Shown one piece after another: positions 38,100 to 48,455 of a stretch of DNA of 53,019 bases. Both the position numbers and the translations under genes were made by a program. Numbering within the stretch: position 1 is the first letter of the stretch; each line of letters opens with the position of its first letter. The stretch is from a bacterium (GTDB lineage Bacteria; Actinomycetota; Acidimicrobiia; Spongiisociales; UBA5794), in contig JAAELU010000748.1 in assembly GCA_024226255.1 (NCBI GenBank), positions 1 to 53,019 of the forward strand, read 5' to 3'. The notes beneath the pieces were generated by a model that was given only the letters and a program-made list of their open reading frames with translations, was not told the origin of the DNA and searched no databases.

Positions 38100-40553
38100 A
38101 TGAGCACTGAGCTGCCGGATCGCGCTCAGGTAGTGATCGTCGGCGGAGGCGTGATCGGTGCCAGTGTCGCCTATCACCTGACGAAACTCGGTTGGACCGA
38201 TGTTGTTCTCATAGAGCGCGACAAACTCACGTCCGGCACTACCTGGCATGCGGCCGGTCTCATCGTATCCGGCGGCATGACGACCGAGACCTCGGCGTGG
38301 ATGGCGCGGTACACCCGCGAGCTCTACGAGGTGCTCGAGGAGGAAACGGGACTCTCGACCGGATTCAACCCCATTGGTTATCTGCAGACCGGAGCCACGC
38401 CAGACCGTATCGACAAGCTGCGGCGTGAGGCCGACTTCTTGCGGTGCGTCGGCATCGAGCGCGAGGAAATCTCACCCGCCGAGGTGCAGAATCTTTGGCC
38501 AATACTCGATGCGAGTGACGTAATGGCGGGGTTCTATACCGCCAACGAGGGTCAGGCCGATCCGGCCAATTGCGCTATGTCGCTTGCCAAAGGGGCGCGG
38601 ATGGCGGGTGTGCGGATTATCGAAGACACTCCGGCGACCGGATTCGTCATTGACAAAGGTCGGATCAAGAGCGTCAAGACTAAGCGGGGCGACATCGAGT
38701 GTGAGCATGTCGTCAACTGCGCCGGCGCGTGGGCGCGCCAGCTTGGAGCGATGGCAGGCGTCTCGGTCCCGCTTCAGGCCGCCGAACACGCGTACTTGAT
38801 CACGGACCAGATCGAAGGCATCGAGGTGATGCCGATCCTGGAGGACCCCGACCGCTACGCCTACTACCGCGTGGAGGCCGGGGGGTTGATGGTCGGGCTA
38901 TTCGAGCCGCTGGCTGCTCCCTGGAGCGTCAAGGGTGTTCCCGAGGACTTCAGTTTCGGCGAGATTCCGAATGATTGGGATCGGCTGGCTCCGTTCCTCG
39001 AGAGTGCCATGGAGCCGCTTCCCGTGCTGCAGGAAGTGGGCGTGCGCAAGCTGTTCACCGGGCCCGAGAGCTTCACGGCGGACAACGGCTCGCTGATGGG
39101 TCCGGCGCCGGAGGTGGAGAACTTCTGGGTCGCTGCCGGGTTCAACTCGCTCGGCATCCTGCTCGGCGGCGGCGCCGGCAAGATCATGGCGCATTGGATG
39201 GTTGAGGGACTACCGCCGGTTGATGTGACCGAGGTCGACATCGCCCGTGTGCACCCTTACGAAGCCACCCCACGCTTCCGTAGCGACCGGACGGTTGAGC
39301 TGCTGGGCAGACTCCACTCGACAGGCTCCTGGCCGCACTCGCAGCCCATGCGAGCGCGCAACGCTCGGCGGTCGTCGCTGCACGATCGCCTGGGCGCCGC
39401 CGGAGCCCACTTCGGCGTCTCGGCCGGTTGGGAGAACACTGAGTGGTTCGCTCCACCCGGCGCCGAGATTCCACACGAGCGCTCGTACCGACGACAAGCG
39501 TGGTGGCAGTACCACGAGGCGGAGCATCACTCGACCCGCAACGATGTCGCCCTCTTTGACATGTCTTCGATGTCCGACTTCCTCGTTGAGGGGCCAGATG
39601 CCGAACGTCTGCTGAATCGACTCAGCGGCAACAACGTCGCTGTGGAGCCCGGCCGTTGTGTCTATACGCAATGGCTGAACACAGCCGGCAAGGTGCTCGC
39701 CGATCTGACCGTCACCAGGCTCACCGATGTGAGCTTCATGGTGGTAGTGGCCGAGGGATTCCACCGGCGTGTCGACATGATGATGCGGCGCGCCATCGGC
39801 CCAGATGACCGCGTATCGATTCACGATGCGACATCCGGTATCACACTCATGAGTGTGCAGGGACCCAAGTCGCGGGATCTGCTGTCGAAGATCACGGATG
39901 CCGACCTCTCCAATGAGTCGTTCCCGTACTTCACGGCACAGCAGATTGACCTCGAGTTTGCGGTCGGTTGGGCGTTCCGCATGAGTTTTGTCGGCGAGCT
40001 TGGCTGGGAGCTGCTGGTTCCGACCGAGTTCAGCCTTGGCGTATACGACGCCTTGGTGCGAGAGGGGGCGCCATTCGGTCTCGCCCATGCCGGAATGGCC
40101 ACTCTCGAGAGCGCACGGACCGAAGCTGGACGCAAGGACTACGGACTCGACATGGAGAACACGGACTCGCCTCTCGAGGCAGGTCTTCGCTTCGCTATTG
40201 ACTTCGACAAGCCCGGGGGATTCGTCGGGCGCGACGCGCTGCTCAAGGACATCGAGGCTGGGCCCCTGAAGGCGCGGTTGGTTCAGTTCCTTCTCGAAGA
40301 TCCTGAACCGTTGCTTTTTGGAGAGGAGCCCATCTATCGAGACGGCGAGAGAGTGGGATATCTCCGCTCGGGCAACTACGGCCATACGCTCGGCGCTGCG
40401 ATGGGCTTCGGATACGTCGAGGATGAAGACGGTGTCACCCCTGACTACGTGAAAGCAGGTCGCTACGAGATTCAGGTCGCCGGCGAGATGATTCCCGCCA
40501 AAGCTTCGCTGCGGCCGATGTACGACCCCAAGGGCGAGCGCGTTCGGATGTGA
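38100..40553 (+). CDS. Dimethylglycine/sarcosine dehydrogenase-like FAD oxidoreductase fused to GcvT-like domain
   Basis: VVIVGGGVIGASVAYHLTKLGWTDVVLIERDKLTSGTTWHAAGL; C-terminal ALFDMSSMSDFLVEGPDAERLLNRL and ESARTEAGRKDYGLDMENTDSPLEAGL. Confidence 0.92.
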   Translation: MSTELPDRAQVVIVGGGVIGASVAYHLTKLGWTDVVLIERDKLTSGTTWHAAGLIVSGGMTTETSAWMARYTRELYEVLEEETGLSTGFNPIGYLQTGATPDRIDKLRREADFLRCVGIEREEISPAEVQNLWPILDASDVMAGFYTANEGQADPANCAMSLAKGARMAGVRIIEDTPATGFVIDKGRIKSVKTKRGDIECEHVVNCAGAWARQLGAMAGVSVPLQAAEHAYLITDQIEGIEVMPILEDPDRYAYYRVEAGGLMVGLFEPLAAPWSVKGVPEDFSFGEIPNDWDRLAPFLESAMEPLPVLQEVGVRKLFTGPESFTADNGSLMGPAPEVENFWVAAGFNSLGILLGGGAGKIMAHWMVEGLPPVDVTEVDIARVHPYEATPRFRSDRTVELLGRLHSTGSWPHSQPMRARNARRSSLHDRLGAAGAHFGVSAGWENTEWFAPPGAEIPHERSYRRQAWWQYHEAEHHSTRNDVALFDMSSMSDFLVEGPDAERLLNRLSGNNVAVEPGRCVYTQWLNTAGKVLADLTVTRLTDVSFMVVVAEGFHRRVDMMMRRAIGPDDRVSIHDATSGITLMSVQGPKSRDLLSKITDADLSNESFPYFTAQQIDLEFAVGWAFRMSFVGELGWELLVPTEFSLGVYDALVREGAPFGLAHAGMATLESARTEAGRKDYGLDMENTDSPLEAGLRFAIDFDKPGGFVGRDALLKDIEAGPLKARLVQFLLEDPEPLLFGEEPIYRDGERVGYLRSGNYGHTLGAAMGFGYVEDEDGVTPDYVKAGRYEIQVAGEMIPAKASLRPMYDPKGERVRM

Positions 40554-40614
40554 GTGCTGCTGTTGGTCCTGGGCGTCGGGCTTCCCCAGCTACCAGAAAC
40601 AGGACAACGTATTG

Positions 40615-40730
40615 CTCAGATTTCGCTACTTTTGTCCCCTCTCAGTTGCCGATTGGGCAAAAAAGTCTGACTTTCGCTTGCGGATGGCTCGATTCACCTG
40701 CTATCAATACCCCATTGTGAATTCCTGTCG
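40615..40730 (+). promoter_or_regulatory. Two-box promoter/regulatory module, copy 2
   Basis: Box A CTCAGATTTCGCTACTTTTGTCCCCT (40615); Box B GCTTGCGGATGGCTCGATTCACCTGCTATCAATA (40676); 61-nt A-B spacing as in copy 1. Confidence 0.8.
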
Positions 40731-40933
40731 ATTCGCTGAAGGTGACACGAACCGGCTGCCGGTGGCTGCGGGCAAGCTTGGGTATCAACAGCTCCCTCAC
40801 AGTTCGACCACGGGATTCCTCACCTCGCCGACAGTTTCGATCCGAATCATCGCTCCGTCGGAAGATCTCTCGGAGGCGCACGCGTGACCCAGCCGGCGCC
40901 TTCGACGTAATCGTGAAAGGAAGTGGATCTCGC

Positions 40934-42358
40934 ATGGACCTGCGCAACTACATCGGAGGGGAGTGGCGACCGTCGTCAGACGGAGCTACCGAGCAAGTCC
41001 TGAATCCCGCCACTGCAGAGTCTTTGGGAGCCGCACCTGCAAGCACGCCGGCCGACGTGGACGCGGCAGTCAAGGCTGCTGCCGCTGCGTTCCCGGAATG
41101 GTCTGACAAGACGCCGCGGGAGCGATCCGAAACCATTTTCAAAATCGCCGATGTGATCGAGGCCAACCTTGATGAGCTGGCGAAGCTCGAGATCGCCAAT
41201 GTCGGCAAGCCCGTCTCAATCATCGAATTCGAATTCGATCTCACGCTCGACAACTGGCGCTTCTTTGCGGGAGCGGCCCGCCACATCGAGGGCAAGGCGG
41301 CGGGCGAGTACTGGACCGACGCCACGTCGTACGTGCGACGCGATCCGCTTGGGGTCGTCGCCGCGATAACGCCGTGGAACTACCCGCTGAACATGGCGAC
41401 CTGGAAGTTGGGCCCGGCTCTGGCTGCTGGGAACACGATTGTCCTCAAGCCCTCAGAGGTGACCCCGCTGACCGCCGTCCGCCTTGCCGAGCTGTTGGAA
41501 GACGTACTGCCCCCGGGAGTGCTCAATGTTGTATGCGGGACCGGTCCGGTTGTCGGAGAGGCAATGTCGGCGCATCCCGATATCGCCATGATCTCGATCA
41601 CCGGCAGCGTTGGGGCGGGAAGAGCGGTAGCACGCACAGCTTCCGAGACCCTCAAGCGGGTCCACCTCGAACTCGGGGGCAAGGCTCCAGTTGTTGTCTT
41701 CGACGACGCTGATGTTGGTGCAGTCGCCGAAAAACTCAGAGAAACAGGCTTCTACAACTCAGGCCAGGATTGCACAGCTCCGTGCCGTGTGATTGCGACT
41801 GCTGGTGTCCATGGCGATCTCGTGGATGCTCTCGAGGACCAGGTCAGTCAGATCAGCGTCGGTGATCCCACCGATCCCGATGTGGAGATGGGACCGCTGG
41901 TTTCGGCAACGCAACTCGATCGTGTCTCGGGTTACGTGGATCGGGCTGTGGCCGAGGGTGCCAAGGTGGTGCGTGGCGGTAATCGTCTCGACGGTGTCGG
42001 CTACTACTACGAGCCATCTCTGATCACAGTCGCCGACCAGAAGTCGGAGATCGTTCAGCGCGAGGTCTTCGGGCCCGTCATCACCGTGCAGAGCGCTGCC
42101 GACGAGGCCGAGGCCCTGGCTTGGGCCAATGATGTCGACTACGGACTGGCGGCATCGGTCTGGACCAGAGACGTCGGACGTGCCATGCGGATGTCAAAGC
42201 GGCTTCGGTTCGGGGCGGTGTGGGTCAATGACCACATCACGATTGTCTCCGAAATGCCCCATGGCGGATTCAAGAATTCGGGCTACGGCAAGGACATGTC
42301 GGCGTACGCTCTCGAGCACTTCACAGAGGTCAAGCACGTGATGATCAACCATGCGTAG
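40934..42358 (+). CDS. Aldehyde dehydrogenase (betaine/aminobutyraldehyde dehydrogenase-like)
   Basis: [59 protein letters not shown]; track ORF 40742 over-extended. Confidence 0.93.
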   Translation: MDLRNYIGGEWRPSSDGATEQVLNPATAESLGAAPASTPADVDAAVKAAAAAFPEWSDKTPRERSETIFKIADVIEANLDELAKLEIANVGKPVSIIEFEFDLTLDNWRFFAGAARHIEGKAAGEYWTDATSYVRRDPLGVVAAITPWNYPLNMATWKLGPALAAGNTIVLKPSEVTPLTAVRLAELLEDVLPPGVLNVVCGTGPVVGEAMSAHPDIAMISITGSVGAGRAVARTASETLKRVHLELGGKAPVVVFDDADVGAVAEKLRETGFYNSGQDCTAPCRVIATAGVHGDLVDALEDQVSQISVGDPTDPDVEMGPLVSATQLDRVSGYVDRAVAEGAKVVRGGNRLDGVGYYYEPSLITVADQKSEIVQREVFGPVITVQSAADEAEALAWANDVDYGLAASVWTRDVGRAMRMSKRLRFGAVWVNDHITIVSEMPHGGFKNSGYGKDMSAYALEHFTEVKHVMINHA

Positions 42359-42394
42359 TAGGGAAGTTTCATCGAACGTCGGAGGAGTAGTCGA

Positions 42395-43474
42395 GTGACC
42401 GCAAGTACCGCTGCTGTTGGCATCCACGGTGTCACCAAGAGGTTCGGTGAGGACGTCGTGGCTGTCGACGACATCGACCTCGAGATTCAGGACGGCGAGT
42501 TCTTCTCCCTTCTCGGTCCGTCGGGTTGCGGCAAGACCACAACGCTACGAATGATCGCCGGTCTCGAATACCCCACAGCGGGCAGCATTCGCATCTTCGG
42601 CGAGGAGATGGGGCTCAGGCCGCCCAACAAGAGACCGATCAACACCGTGTTCCAGTCCTATGCCCTGTTCCCTCACATGAACGTCGAGGACAACATCGGA
42701 TTCGGGCTGCGGATGCAGAAGGTGGAGAAGGCGGAAGTCAGCTCCAGGGTGGGGGAGGCCATCGATCTGGTCAGACTCACCGGGTTGAATAGTCGACGGC
42801 CGGGTGAACTCTCGGGCGGCCAGCAGCAACGTGTTGCGTTGGCGCGCGCTCTTGTGAATCGACCCAAGGTTCTCCTCCTGGACGAGCCGCTCGGAGCGCT
42901 CGACCTCAAGCTCAGGCAGACGATGCAGCTCGAGTTGAAGGACATTCAGAGCAACGTTGGCATCACCTTTGTCTACGTGACTCACGACCAAGAGGAAGCT
43001 CTGACCATGTCTGATCGGATCGGTGTGATGAACCACGGACAGCTTGTTCAGGTCGGTCGTTCCGAAGACATCTACGAGTTTCCGAGCAATATGTTCGTGG
43101 CTGGCTTCGTCGGCGAAATGAGCTTCCTGCCAGGCGAAGTCGTCGAAACTGGATCGGTTCGCCTTGCCGGCGGGGAGGTCGTCCGCGCAAGAACCGACTC
43201 GAGCCCCGGGACGAGCATCACCCTCATCCTGCGGCCCGAGAAGCTTCACCTGTATGGAGAAGTCTCCGAGGTCCCTCCTGGCCGCAACGTCCTGAACGGC
43301 TCCGTCTCGAGGAGGACCTTTTACGGGAACTCGCTGTCCTACGAAGTCGAGCTCGGTGCGTCAGGCTCGTTCGATGTGCAGGTCGAGAACGTACCCAGCC
43401 AGACTCGCTGGGACGTGGGCGACAAGGTGGTTATCGACTTCCACCATGAGGCTGCATCGGCGTTGGCCGAATGA
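42395..43474 (+). CDS. potA: Spermidine/putrescine-type ABC transporter ATP-binding protein (GTG start)
   Basis: LLGPSGCGKTTTLRMIAGLE; LSGGQQQRVALARAL; TOBE-like C-terminus. Confidence 0.9.
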   Translation: MTASTAAVGIHGVTKRFGEDVVAVDDIDLEIQDGEFFSLLGPSGCGKTTTLRMIAGLEYPTAGSIRIFGEEMGLRPPNKRPINTVFQSYALFPHMNVEDNIGFGLRMQKVEKAEVSSRVGEAIDLVRLTGLNSRRPGELSGGQQQRVALARALVNRPKVLLLDEPLGALDLKLRQTMQLELKDIQSNVGITFVYVTHDQEEALTMSDRIGVMNHGQLVQVGRSEDIYEFPSNMFVAGFVGEMSFLPGEVVETGSVRLAGGEVVRARTDSSPGTSITLILRPEKLHLYGEVSEVPPGRNVLNGSVSRRTFYGNSLSYEVELGASGSFDVQVENVPSQTRWDVGDKVVIDFHHEAASALAE

Positions 43475-44376
43475 CGCTGACCGACGAGCGGAAGCCCTCC
43501 GAGGAGGAGGCGGCAAACCCCGAACTGGAACGCGGGGCCGAACGACGCGAGGCGTGGCGCGGTTTTCTCCATGCTGTTCCTGCATACGCGTATTTGATTG
43601 TGTTCTTCGTGCTACCGCTGGTCATCGTGTTTGTCTTTTCCTTTGCCAGCCGGGGCCGAACCGGGAGGCCCTTGCTAGAGGACTGGAACGTCGACGGATG
43701 GGCCAGACTCACTGACCCGCTGGTGAGAACCATTGTGGGCCGGTCCCTTCTGGTAGCGGTCATGAACACGGTCTTTTGTCTCGTCATCGGATACGCCTTC
43801 GCCTACTGGATCGCGACTCGACGGAAACAAAGCACACGGACCCTCCTGTTGATCCTTGTCCTCATTCCGTTCTGGTCGAACTTCCTGGTTAGAACTTACG
43901 CGTGGCGGATGTTGCTCGACTCGGACGGCTACATCACTCAGCTTGGCGAATTCACCGGGCTGTGGGGCCGCACGCTCTTCACCCTGCCCGCGGTTTTTCT
44001 CGGCCTGTTGTATGGGTACCTGCCGTTCATGGTGCTCCCCCTTTATGCCGCTATTGAGCGGATCGATTGGAGCCTGGTGGAGGCCGGTAGAGATCTGTAC
44101 GCCTCCGGCGTGAAGGCTTTCCTTCGGATCACCTTGCCTCTGTCGCGTCCCGGGATTATTGCCGGATCGATTCTCGTGTTCGTTCCCAGCCTCGGCGCCT
44201 ACGTGACGCCTGACATACTCGGCGGGGCGAAGACGACGCTGTTGGGGAACTTCATCGTCACCCAGTTTGGTGCGGCGCGCAATTGGCCGTTTGGCTCAGC
44301 ACTATCCGGGGCAATACTGATCGTGATGCTGCTGGCCACGATCCTGTACTTCCGTACCGGAGGGAGGACGGTATGA
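43471..44376 (+). CDS. potB: Spermidine/putrescine-type ABC transporter permease
   Basis: 301 aa TM protein, IERIDWSLVEAGRDLYASGVKAFLRITLPLSRPGIIAGSILVFVPSLGAYVTPDILGG; overlaps potA stop. Confidence 0.9.
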   Translation: MTLTDERKPSEEEAANPELERGAERREAWRGFLHAVPAYAYLIVFFVLPLVIVFVFSFASRGRTGRPLLEDWNVDGWARLTDPLVRTIVGRSLLVAVMNTVFCLVIGYAFAYWIATRRKQSTRTLLLILVLIPFWSNFLVRTYAWRMLLDSDGYITQLGEFTGLWGRTLFTLPAVFLGLLYGYLPFMVLPLYAAIERIDWSLVEAGRDLYASGVKAFLRITLPLSRPGIIAGSILVFVPSLGAYVTPDILGGAKTTLLGNFIVTQFGAARNWPFGSALSGAILIVMLLATILYFRTGGRTV

Positions 44377-45179
44377 CGTCACGTCACGCCGCTTCGGGCC
44401 GCACGCGGACGGATCGTTGGCTCTCCTTGAACGGCTGGTTCGTATTTGCGTTTCTGTACCTGCCGATCCTGGTGGTCATCGTGTTCTCGTTCTCGGGAGC
44501 GGCCAATGTCGGCACGTGGGGCGGGTTTTCCCTCCGTTGGTACCGGCGGTTGGCTGGCAATGAGCAATTGCTGGCCTCGCTCGAGAACTCACTGTGGGTT
44601 GCTCTGTATTCAACGATCGTTGCCACTGTGTTTGGTACCGCGGCGGCGCTCGCCCTGGATCGTTACCGACGCTGGGCGAGTCGCGGCACGTTCGATGCCA
44701 TCCTGTACCTGCCTGTCATCATTCCCGACGTGACGATGGCCGTGATGCTTCTGCTGTGGTTCACCCAGATCGGGTTGCCATTGGGGCGGGCATCGATCAT
44801 CTTGGCCCATATTGCCTTCAATATCTCGTTCGTGGCGATCGTTGTCCGCGCCAGGTTGGCCCACATGGATTCGTCGATGGAAGAGGCTGCGGCCGATCTC
44901 TACGCGACCCGGTGGCAGACCTTCCGCCGTGTGACGTTGCCACTGATCATGCCGGGCGTTCTCGGTGGGGCACTACTCGCCCTGACCCTCTCTTTGGACG
45001 ATGTCGTGATCACGAGCTTTGTCCAGGGCCCCGGATCGACGACGCTGCCCGTCCATGTCTTCGGGCTCATCAGGCGTTCGGTAACTCCAGAGATCAACGC
45101 CGTCTCTACTCTGATGGTGACCGCATCCATGATTCTTGTTTTTTCATCTCTAGCAATACAACGTCGAGGAGAGAACTAG
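44373..45179 (+). CDS. potC: Spermidine/putrescine-type ABC transporter permease
   Basis: MDSSMEEAAADLYATRWQTFRRVTLPLIMPGVLGGALLALTLSLDDVVITSF; overlaps potB stop; track ORF 44283 over-extended. Confidence 0.9.
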   Translation: MTSRHAASGRTRTDRWLSLNGWFVFAFLYLPILVVIVFSFSGAANVGTWGGFSLRWYRRLAGNEQLLASLENSLWVALYSTIVATVFGTAAALALDRYRRWASRGTFDAILYLPVIIPDVTMAVMLLLWFTQIGLPLGRASIILAHIAFNISFVAIVVRARLAHMDSSMEEAAADLYATRWQTFRRVTLPLIMPGVLGGALLALTLSLDDVVITSFVQGPGSTTLPVHVFGLIRRSVTPEINAVSTLMVTASMILVFSSLAIQRRGEN

Positions 45180-45188
45180 GAGGAATAG

Positions 45189-46322
45189 ATGAAACGTTTA
45201 CTGATCGTAATGGCTGCCCTCGCCCTGGTGGCAACGGCATGCGGAGGTGGGAGTGACTCCCAGGCTTCGGCCGATGATTGCACGCTTGGCCAGACCGACG
45301 GCGATCTCAATCTGTACAACTGGACCGAGTACATCCCGACCGGGTCATTGGCCGAGGAGGCCGAGGTGACCGACCTCATCGCCGCCTTCGAGGACGAGTT
45401 CGGCGTGAATGTGGTGCTTACCGAGTACGACTCCAACGAGACGATGCTCGCCCAGATTGACGCCGGTGTGGCCTACGACGTCGTCGTGCCATCGGACTAC
45501 ATGGTGTCGATCATGCGGTCGGATGACCTGCTCGTGAAGCTCAATCCGGACACAGTCCCCAACATGGCAAACATCGCCGACGAATTCACCGCTCTGCCGT
45601 ATGACCCGGGGAACCTGTACTCCGCTCCGTACCAATGGGGCACCACCGGAATCGGCTACAAGTACGGCGAAATCGATGATGAGAACGGCGTCTCGTGGGG
45701 CGTGATCTTCGACCCGGCGATGAATGCCGACAATACGGGCTTCATCTCATTGCTCGACGACGAGCGTGAAACGATGGGGGCAGCCCTCATCTACCTGGGC
45801 TACTCCCTCAACACGACGAGTGAAGCTGAGGTCGACGAAGCGGCGGCTCTGATTAAGGCGACCAAGGACCGGATTGCGGCCTTCTCGTCAGCCGGGTACT
45901 GGGATCTGCTGACCAGCGGCGAGACGATGGTCTCGCAGGGATGGAATGGCGACTTCCTGGCGGCCTACGACGAGGCGTCGACCGACGAATACGACGCCTA
46001 CGAGGACTTCGGCTACGCCATCCCGACGGAGGGCGCCGCGGCCTGGGTCGACACGATTGCCGTTCCGGCAACGGTGGAACATCCGTGCACCGCACAGACG
46101 TTCATCAACTTCATCCTCGACGCTAAAAACGGCGCGACGCTGACCAACTACAACTACTACGCCAGCCCCAACGCGGCGGCGGAGGAGTTCATTTGGGAAG
46201 ACATTCTCGAATGGGAAGCCATCTATCCGCCGGATGATGTGGTGCAGAGGCTCGAATTCTTCGAGGATCTCGGCGACTTCGGCACCTATTACGCAGATGC
46301 GTATTCAGCTGCCAAGAGCTGA
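45189..46322 (+). CDS. potD: Spermidine/putrescine-type substrate-binding lipoprotein
   Basis: Lipobox MKRLLIVMAALALVATACGGG; LNLYNWTEYIP; AYDVVVPSDYMVSIM. Confidence 0.9.
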   Translation: MKRLLIVMAALALVATACGGGSDSQASADDCTLGQTDGDLNLYNWTEYIPTGSLAEEAEVTDLIAAFEDEFGVNVVLTEYDSNETMLAQIDAGVAYDVVVPSDYMVSIMRSDDLLVKLNPDTVPNMANIADEFTALPYDPGNLYSAPYQWGTTGIGYKYGEIDDENGVSWGVIFDPAMNADNTGFISLLDDERETMGAALIYLGYSLNTTSEAEVDEAAALIKATKDRIAAFSSAGYWDLLTSGETMVSQGWNGDFLAAYDEASTDEYDAYEDFGYAIPTEGAAAWVDTIAVPATVEHPCTAQTFINFILDAKNGATLTNYNYYASPNAAAEEFIWEDILEWEAIYPPDDVVQRLEFFEDLGDFGTYYADAYSAAKS

Positions 46323-46343
46323 ACGCACCCTGAGGCTCGAAGA

Positions 46344-46372
46344 AGAGGGCCGGTCCCCTGGACCGGCCCTCT
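46344..46372 (+). terminator. Stem-loop after potD-like gene
   Basis: AGAGGGCCGGTC-CCCTG-GACCGGCCCTCT, 12-bp perfect stem. Confidence 0.8.
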
Positions 46373-46427
46373 GGGAGCCTGGTTGTGCTGTCCGTTTAGG
46401 AGTTGACTGCTAGCCACCGGAGGCCAT

Positions 46428-48440
46428 ATGCCACGCGACCCCCGCTTCGACGTACTGTTTGAGCCCGTCCAGATAGGTCCGGTCACTGCGCCGAACCGCT
46501 TCTATCAGGTGCCCCATTGCACGGGTATGGGGTATCGACGCCCGCAGACCCTCGCAGGCTTGCGTGGGGTAAAAGCTGAGGGCGGCTGGGGCACTGTGTG
46601 CACTGAATACTGTTCGATCCATCCTTCGTCAGATGACGAGCCGTTCCCATCTGCTTCGTTGTGGGACGACGAGGATATTCGAGCCCTTGCCCTCACCGTT
46701 GACAGCATTCACGCCCACGGCGCCATTGCCGGTGTCGAGCTGTGGCACGGCGGCGCCGCAAGCGCCAACCACTATTCGCGGGAGGCGCCGCTCGGCGTGT
46801 CCTCGAGGCCGGCCGGCGTCTACGACCCGGTACAGACCAGGGCGATGGACAAGTTCGACATCAAGCAGCTGAAGAATTGGCACCTCGAAGCCGCTAAGCG
46901 GGCCCAACGAGCTGGATTCGACATCGTCTATGTCTATGCCGCCCATTGGTATCTGCTGCGCCAGTTCCTGTTGCCATCAAACCGGCGCAGCGACGAATAC
47001 GGCGGATCGCTGGAGAATCGAGCCCGTTTGCTCAAAGAGCTGATTATCGAGACCAAAGAGGCCGTGGGCGATACGTGCGCCGTCGCCGTCCGCTTCTCCG
47101 CCAGCACCGGGGGAGAGGACGACAACCAGGACACCGCCGAACCCCGGGCGATGATCGAGATGCTGGGCCATCTTCCGGACCTCTGGGACATAACGGTTCA
47201 CGACTACAGCTACGAGATGGGGACTTCTCGCTTCGTCAAAGAGGCCGGGCTCGAAGCAACGATGTCGTGGGTCAAGAGCGTCACCGATAAGCCGGTCGTC
47301 AGCGTTGGGCGGCTCACTTCGCCCGAGACGATGCTTCGTCTGGTTCGCCAGGGCGTTGTCGACCTCGTGGGTGCGGCCCGTCCGTCGATCGCCGATCCGT
47401 TCATCCCGCAGAAGATCGCCGAGGGTCGCGAAGACGAGATCCGAGAGTGCATCGGATGCAACATCTGTTACAGCGGGGATCAGACGGGTACCCCGATCCG
47501 CTGCACGCAGAACCCGACGATGGGCGAGGAGTGGCGCAGAGGTTGGCATCCGGAGCGGATTCCCGCCAAGGCCTCAGATTCGTCGGTTCTCGTCGTAGGC
47601 GGTGGGCCAGCGGGGCTCGAAGCCGCCGTCGCCCTGGGCAAGCGGGGTTACCAAGTCACCCTCGCCGAGGCTCGCACCGAACTCGGCGGCCGTGTTAGTC
47701 GCGAATCTTCACTCCCCGGGCTCGCCGAGTGGGCCCGCGTCAGAGACTATCGACTCGTTCAGCTGTCCAAGCTTCCCAACGTCGAGTTCTTTCTCGATAG
47801 CGTGGTTGATGAGGCACAAATCCTCGAGTTCGGCGCAGATTATGTGGCTTTGGCAACGGGATCGAAGTGGCGTCATGACGGAATGGGCCGCTGGCTCGAG
47901 GACCCAGTCCCCGGCTGGGAGGGCCCCACTGTCCTTACCCCCGACGACATCATGGCCGGCGAGATGCCGACCGGTCCCGTTGTGGTCTACGACGATGACC
48001 ACTACTACATGGGTGGTGTCATCGCCGAGAAGCTGCAGCGTGCCGGGTGCGAAGTGACCCTGGTGACGCCGGCCAACGAGGTCTCGACGTGGACAACACA
48101 CACCGATGAGCAGTACCGAATCCAGCAGCGACTACTAGAGCTCGACATCGCGCTCGAGACGGGTATCACGTTGGCCGCAGTGAATGATGACGCCGCAGTC
48201 TTGGAGTGTGTCTACACCGGGCGTACCCGCGAGGTTGCGGCAGCCGCGGTCGTGATGACGACTTCCCGGCTTCCCCAGGACGAGCTGTATCACGCCCTCG
48301 TCGACCGGATAGCCATTGAGCGGATCGGCGACTGCGATTCGCCCGCCACGATCGCCAGAGCCGTCTACGCCGGACACCGCTACGCCCGCGAGATGGACGG
48401 CACGCAGCCGAGGGAGCTTGTGTTCCTCCGCGAGAGATAG
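46428..48440 (+). CDS. Trimethylamine dehydrogenase/histamine dehydrogenase-family flavoprotein (FMN, 4Fe-4S)
   Basis: PRDPRFDVLFEPVQIGPVTAPNRFYQVPHCTG (FMN-Cys site), KAEGGWGTVCTEYCSI, CIGCNICYSGDQTGTPIRC cluster motif, C-terminal VLVVGGGPAGLEAAVALG. Confidence 0.93.
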   Translation: MPRDPRFDVLFEPVQIGPVTAPNRFYQVPHCTGMGYRRPQTLAGLRGVKAEGGWGTVCTEYCSIHPSSDDEPFPSASLWDDEDIRALALTVDSIHAHGAIAGVELWHGGAASANHYSREAPLGVSSRPAGVYDPVQTRAMDKFDIKQLKNWHLEAAKRAQRAGFDIVYVYAAHWYLLRQFLLPSNRRSDEYGGSLENRARLLKELIIETKEAVGDTCAVAVRFSASTGGEDDNQDTAEPRAMIEMLGHLPDLWDITVHDYSYEMGTSRFVKEAGLEATMSWVKSVTDKPVVSVGRLTSPETMLRLVRQGVVDLVGAARPSIADPFIPQKIAEGREDEIRECIGCNICYSGDQTGTPIRCTQNPTMGEEWRRGWHPERIPAKASDSSVLVVGGGPAGLEAAVALGKRGYQVTLAEARTELGGRVSRESSLPGLAEWARVRDYRLVQLSKLPNVEFFLDSVVDEAQILEFGADYVALATGSKWRHDGMGRWLEDPVPGWEGPTVLTPDDIMAGEMPTGPVVVYDDDHYYMGGVIAEKLQRAGCEVTLVTPANEVSTWTTHTDEQYRIQQRLLELDIALETGITLAAVNDDAAVLECVYTGRTREVAAAAVVMTTSRLPQDELYHALVDRIAIERIGDCDSPATIARAVYAGHRYAREMDGTQPRELVFLRER

Positions 48441-48455
48441 GCCGCCAGCAGACTC

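Noticed and set aside
40742-40933. N-terminal extension of the aldehyde dehydrogenase ORF
   Set aside because: Extension [14 protein letters not shown]... is not ALDH-like; the AAGGAAG-preceded ATG at 40934 gives the canonical [11 protein letters not shown] start.
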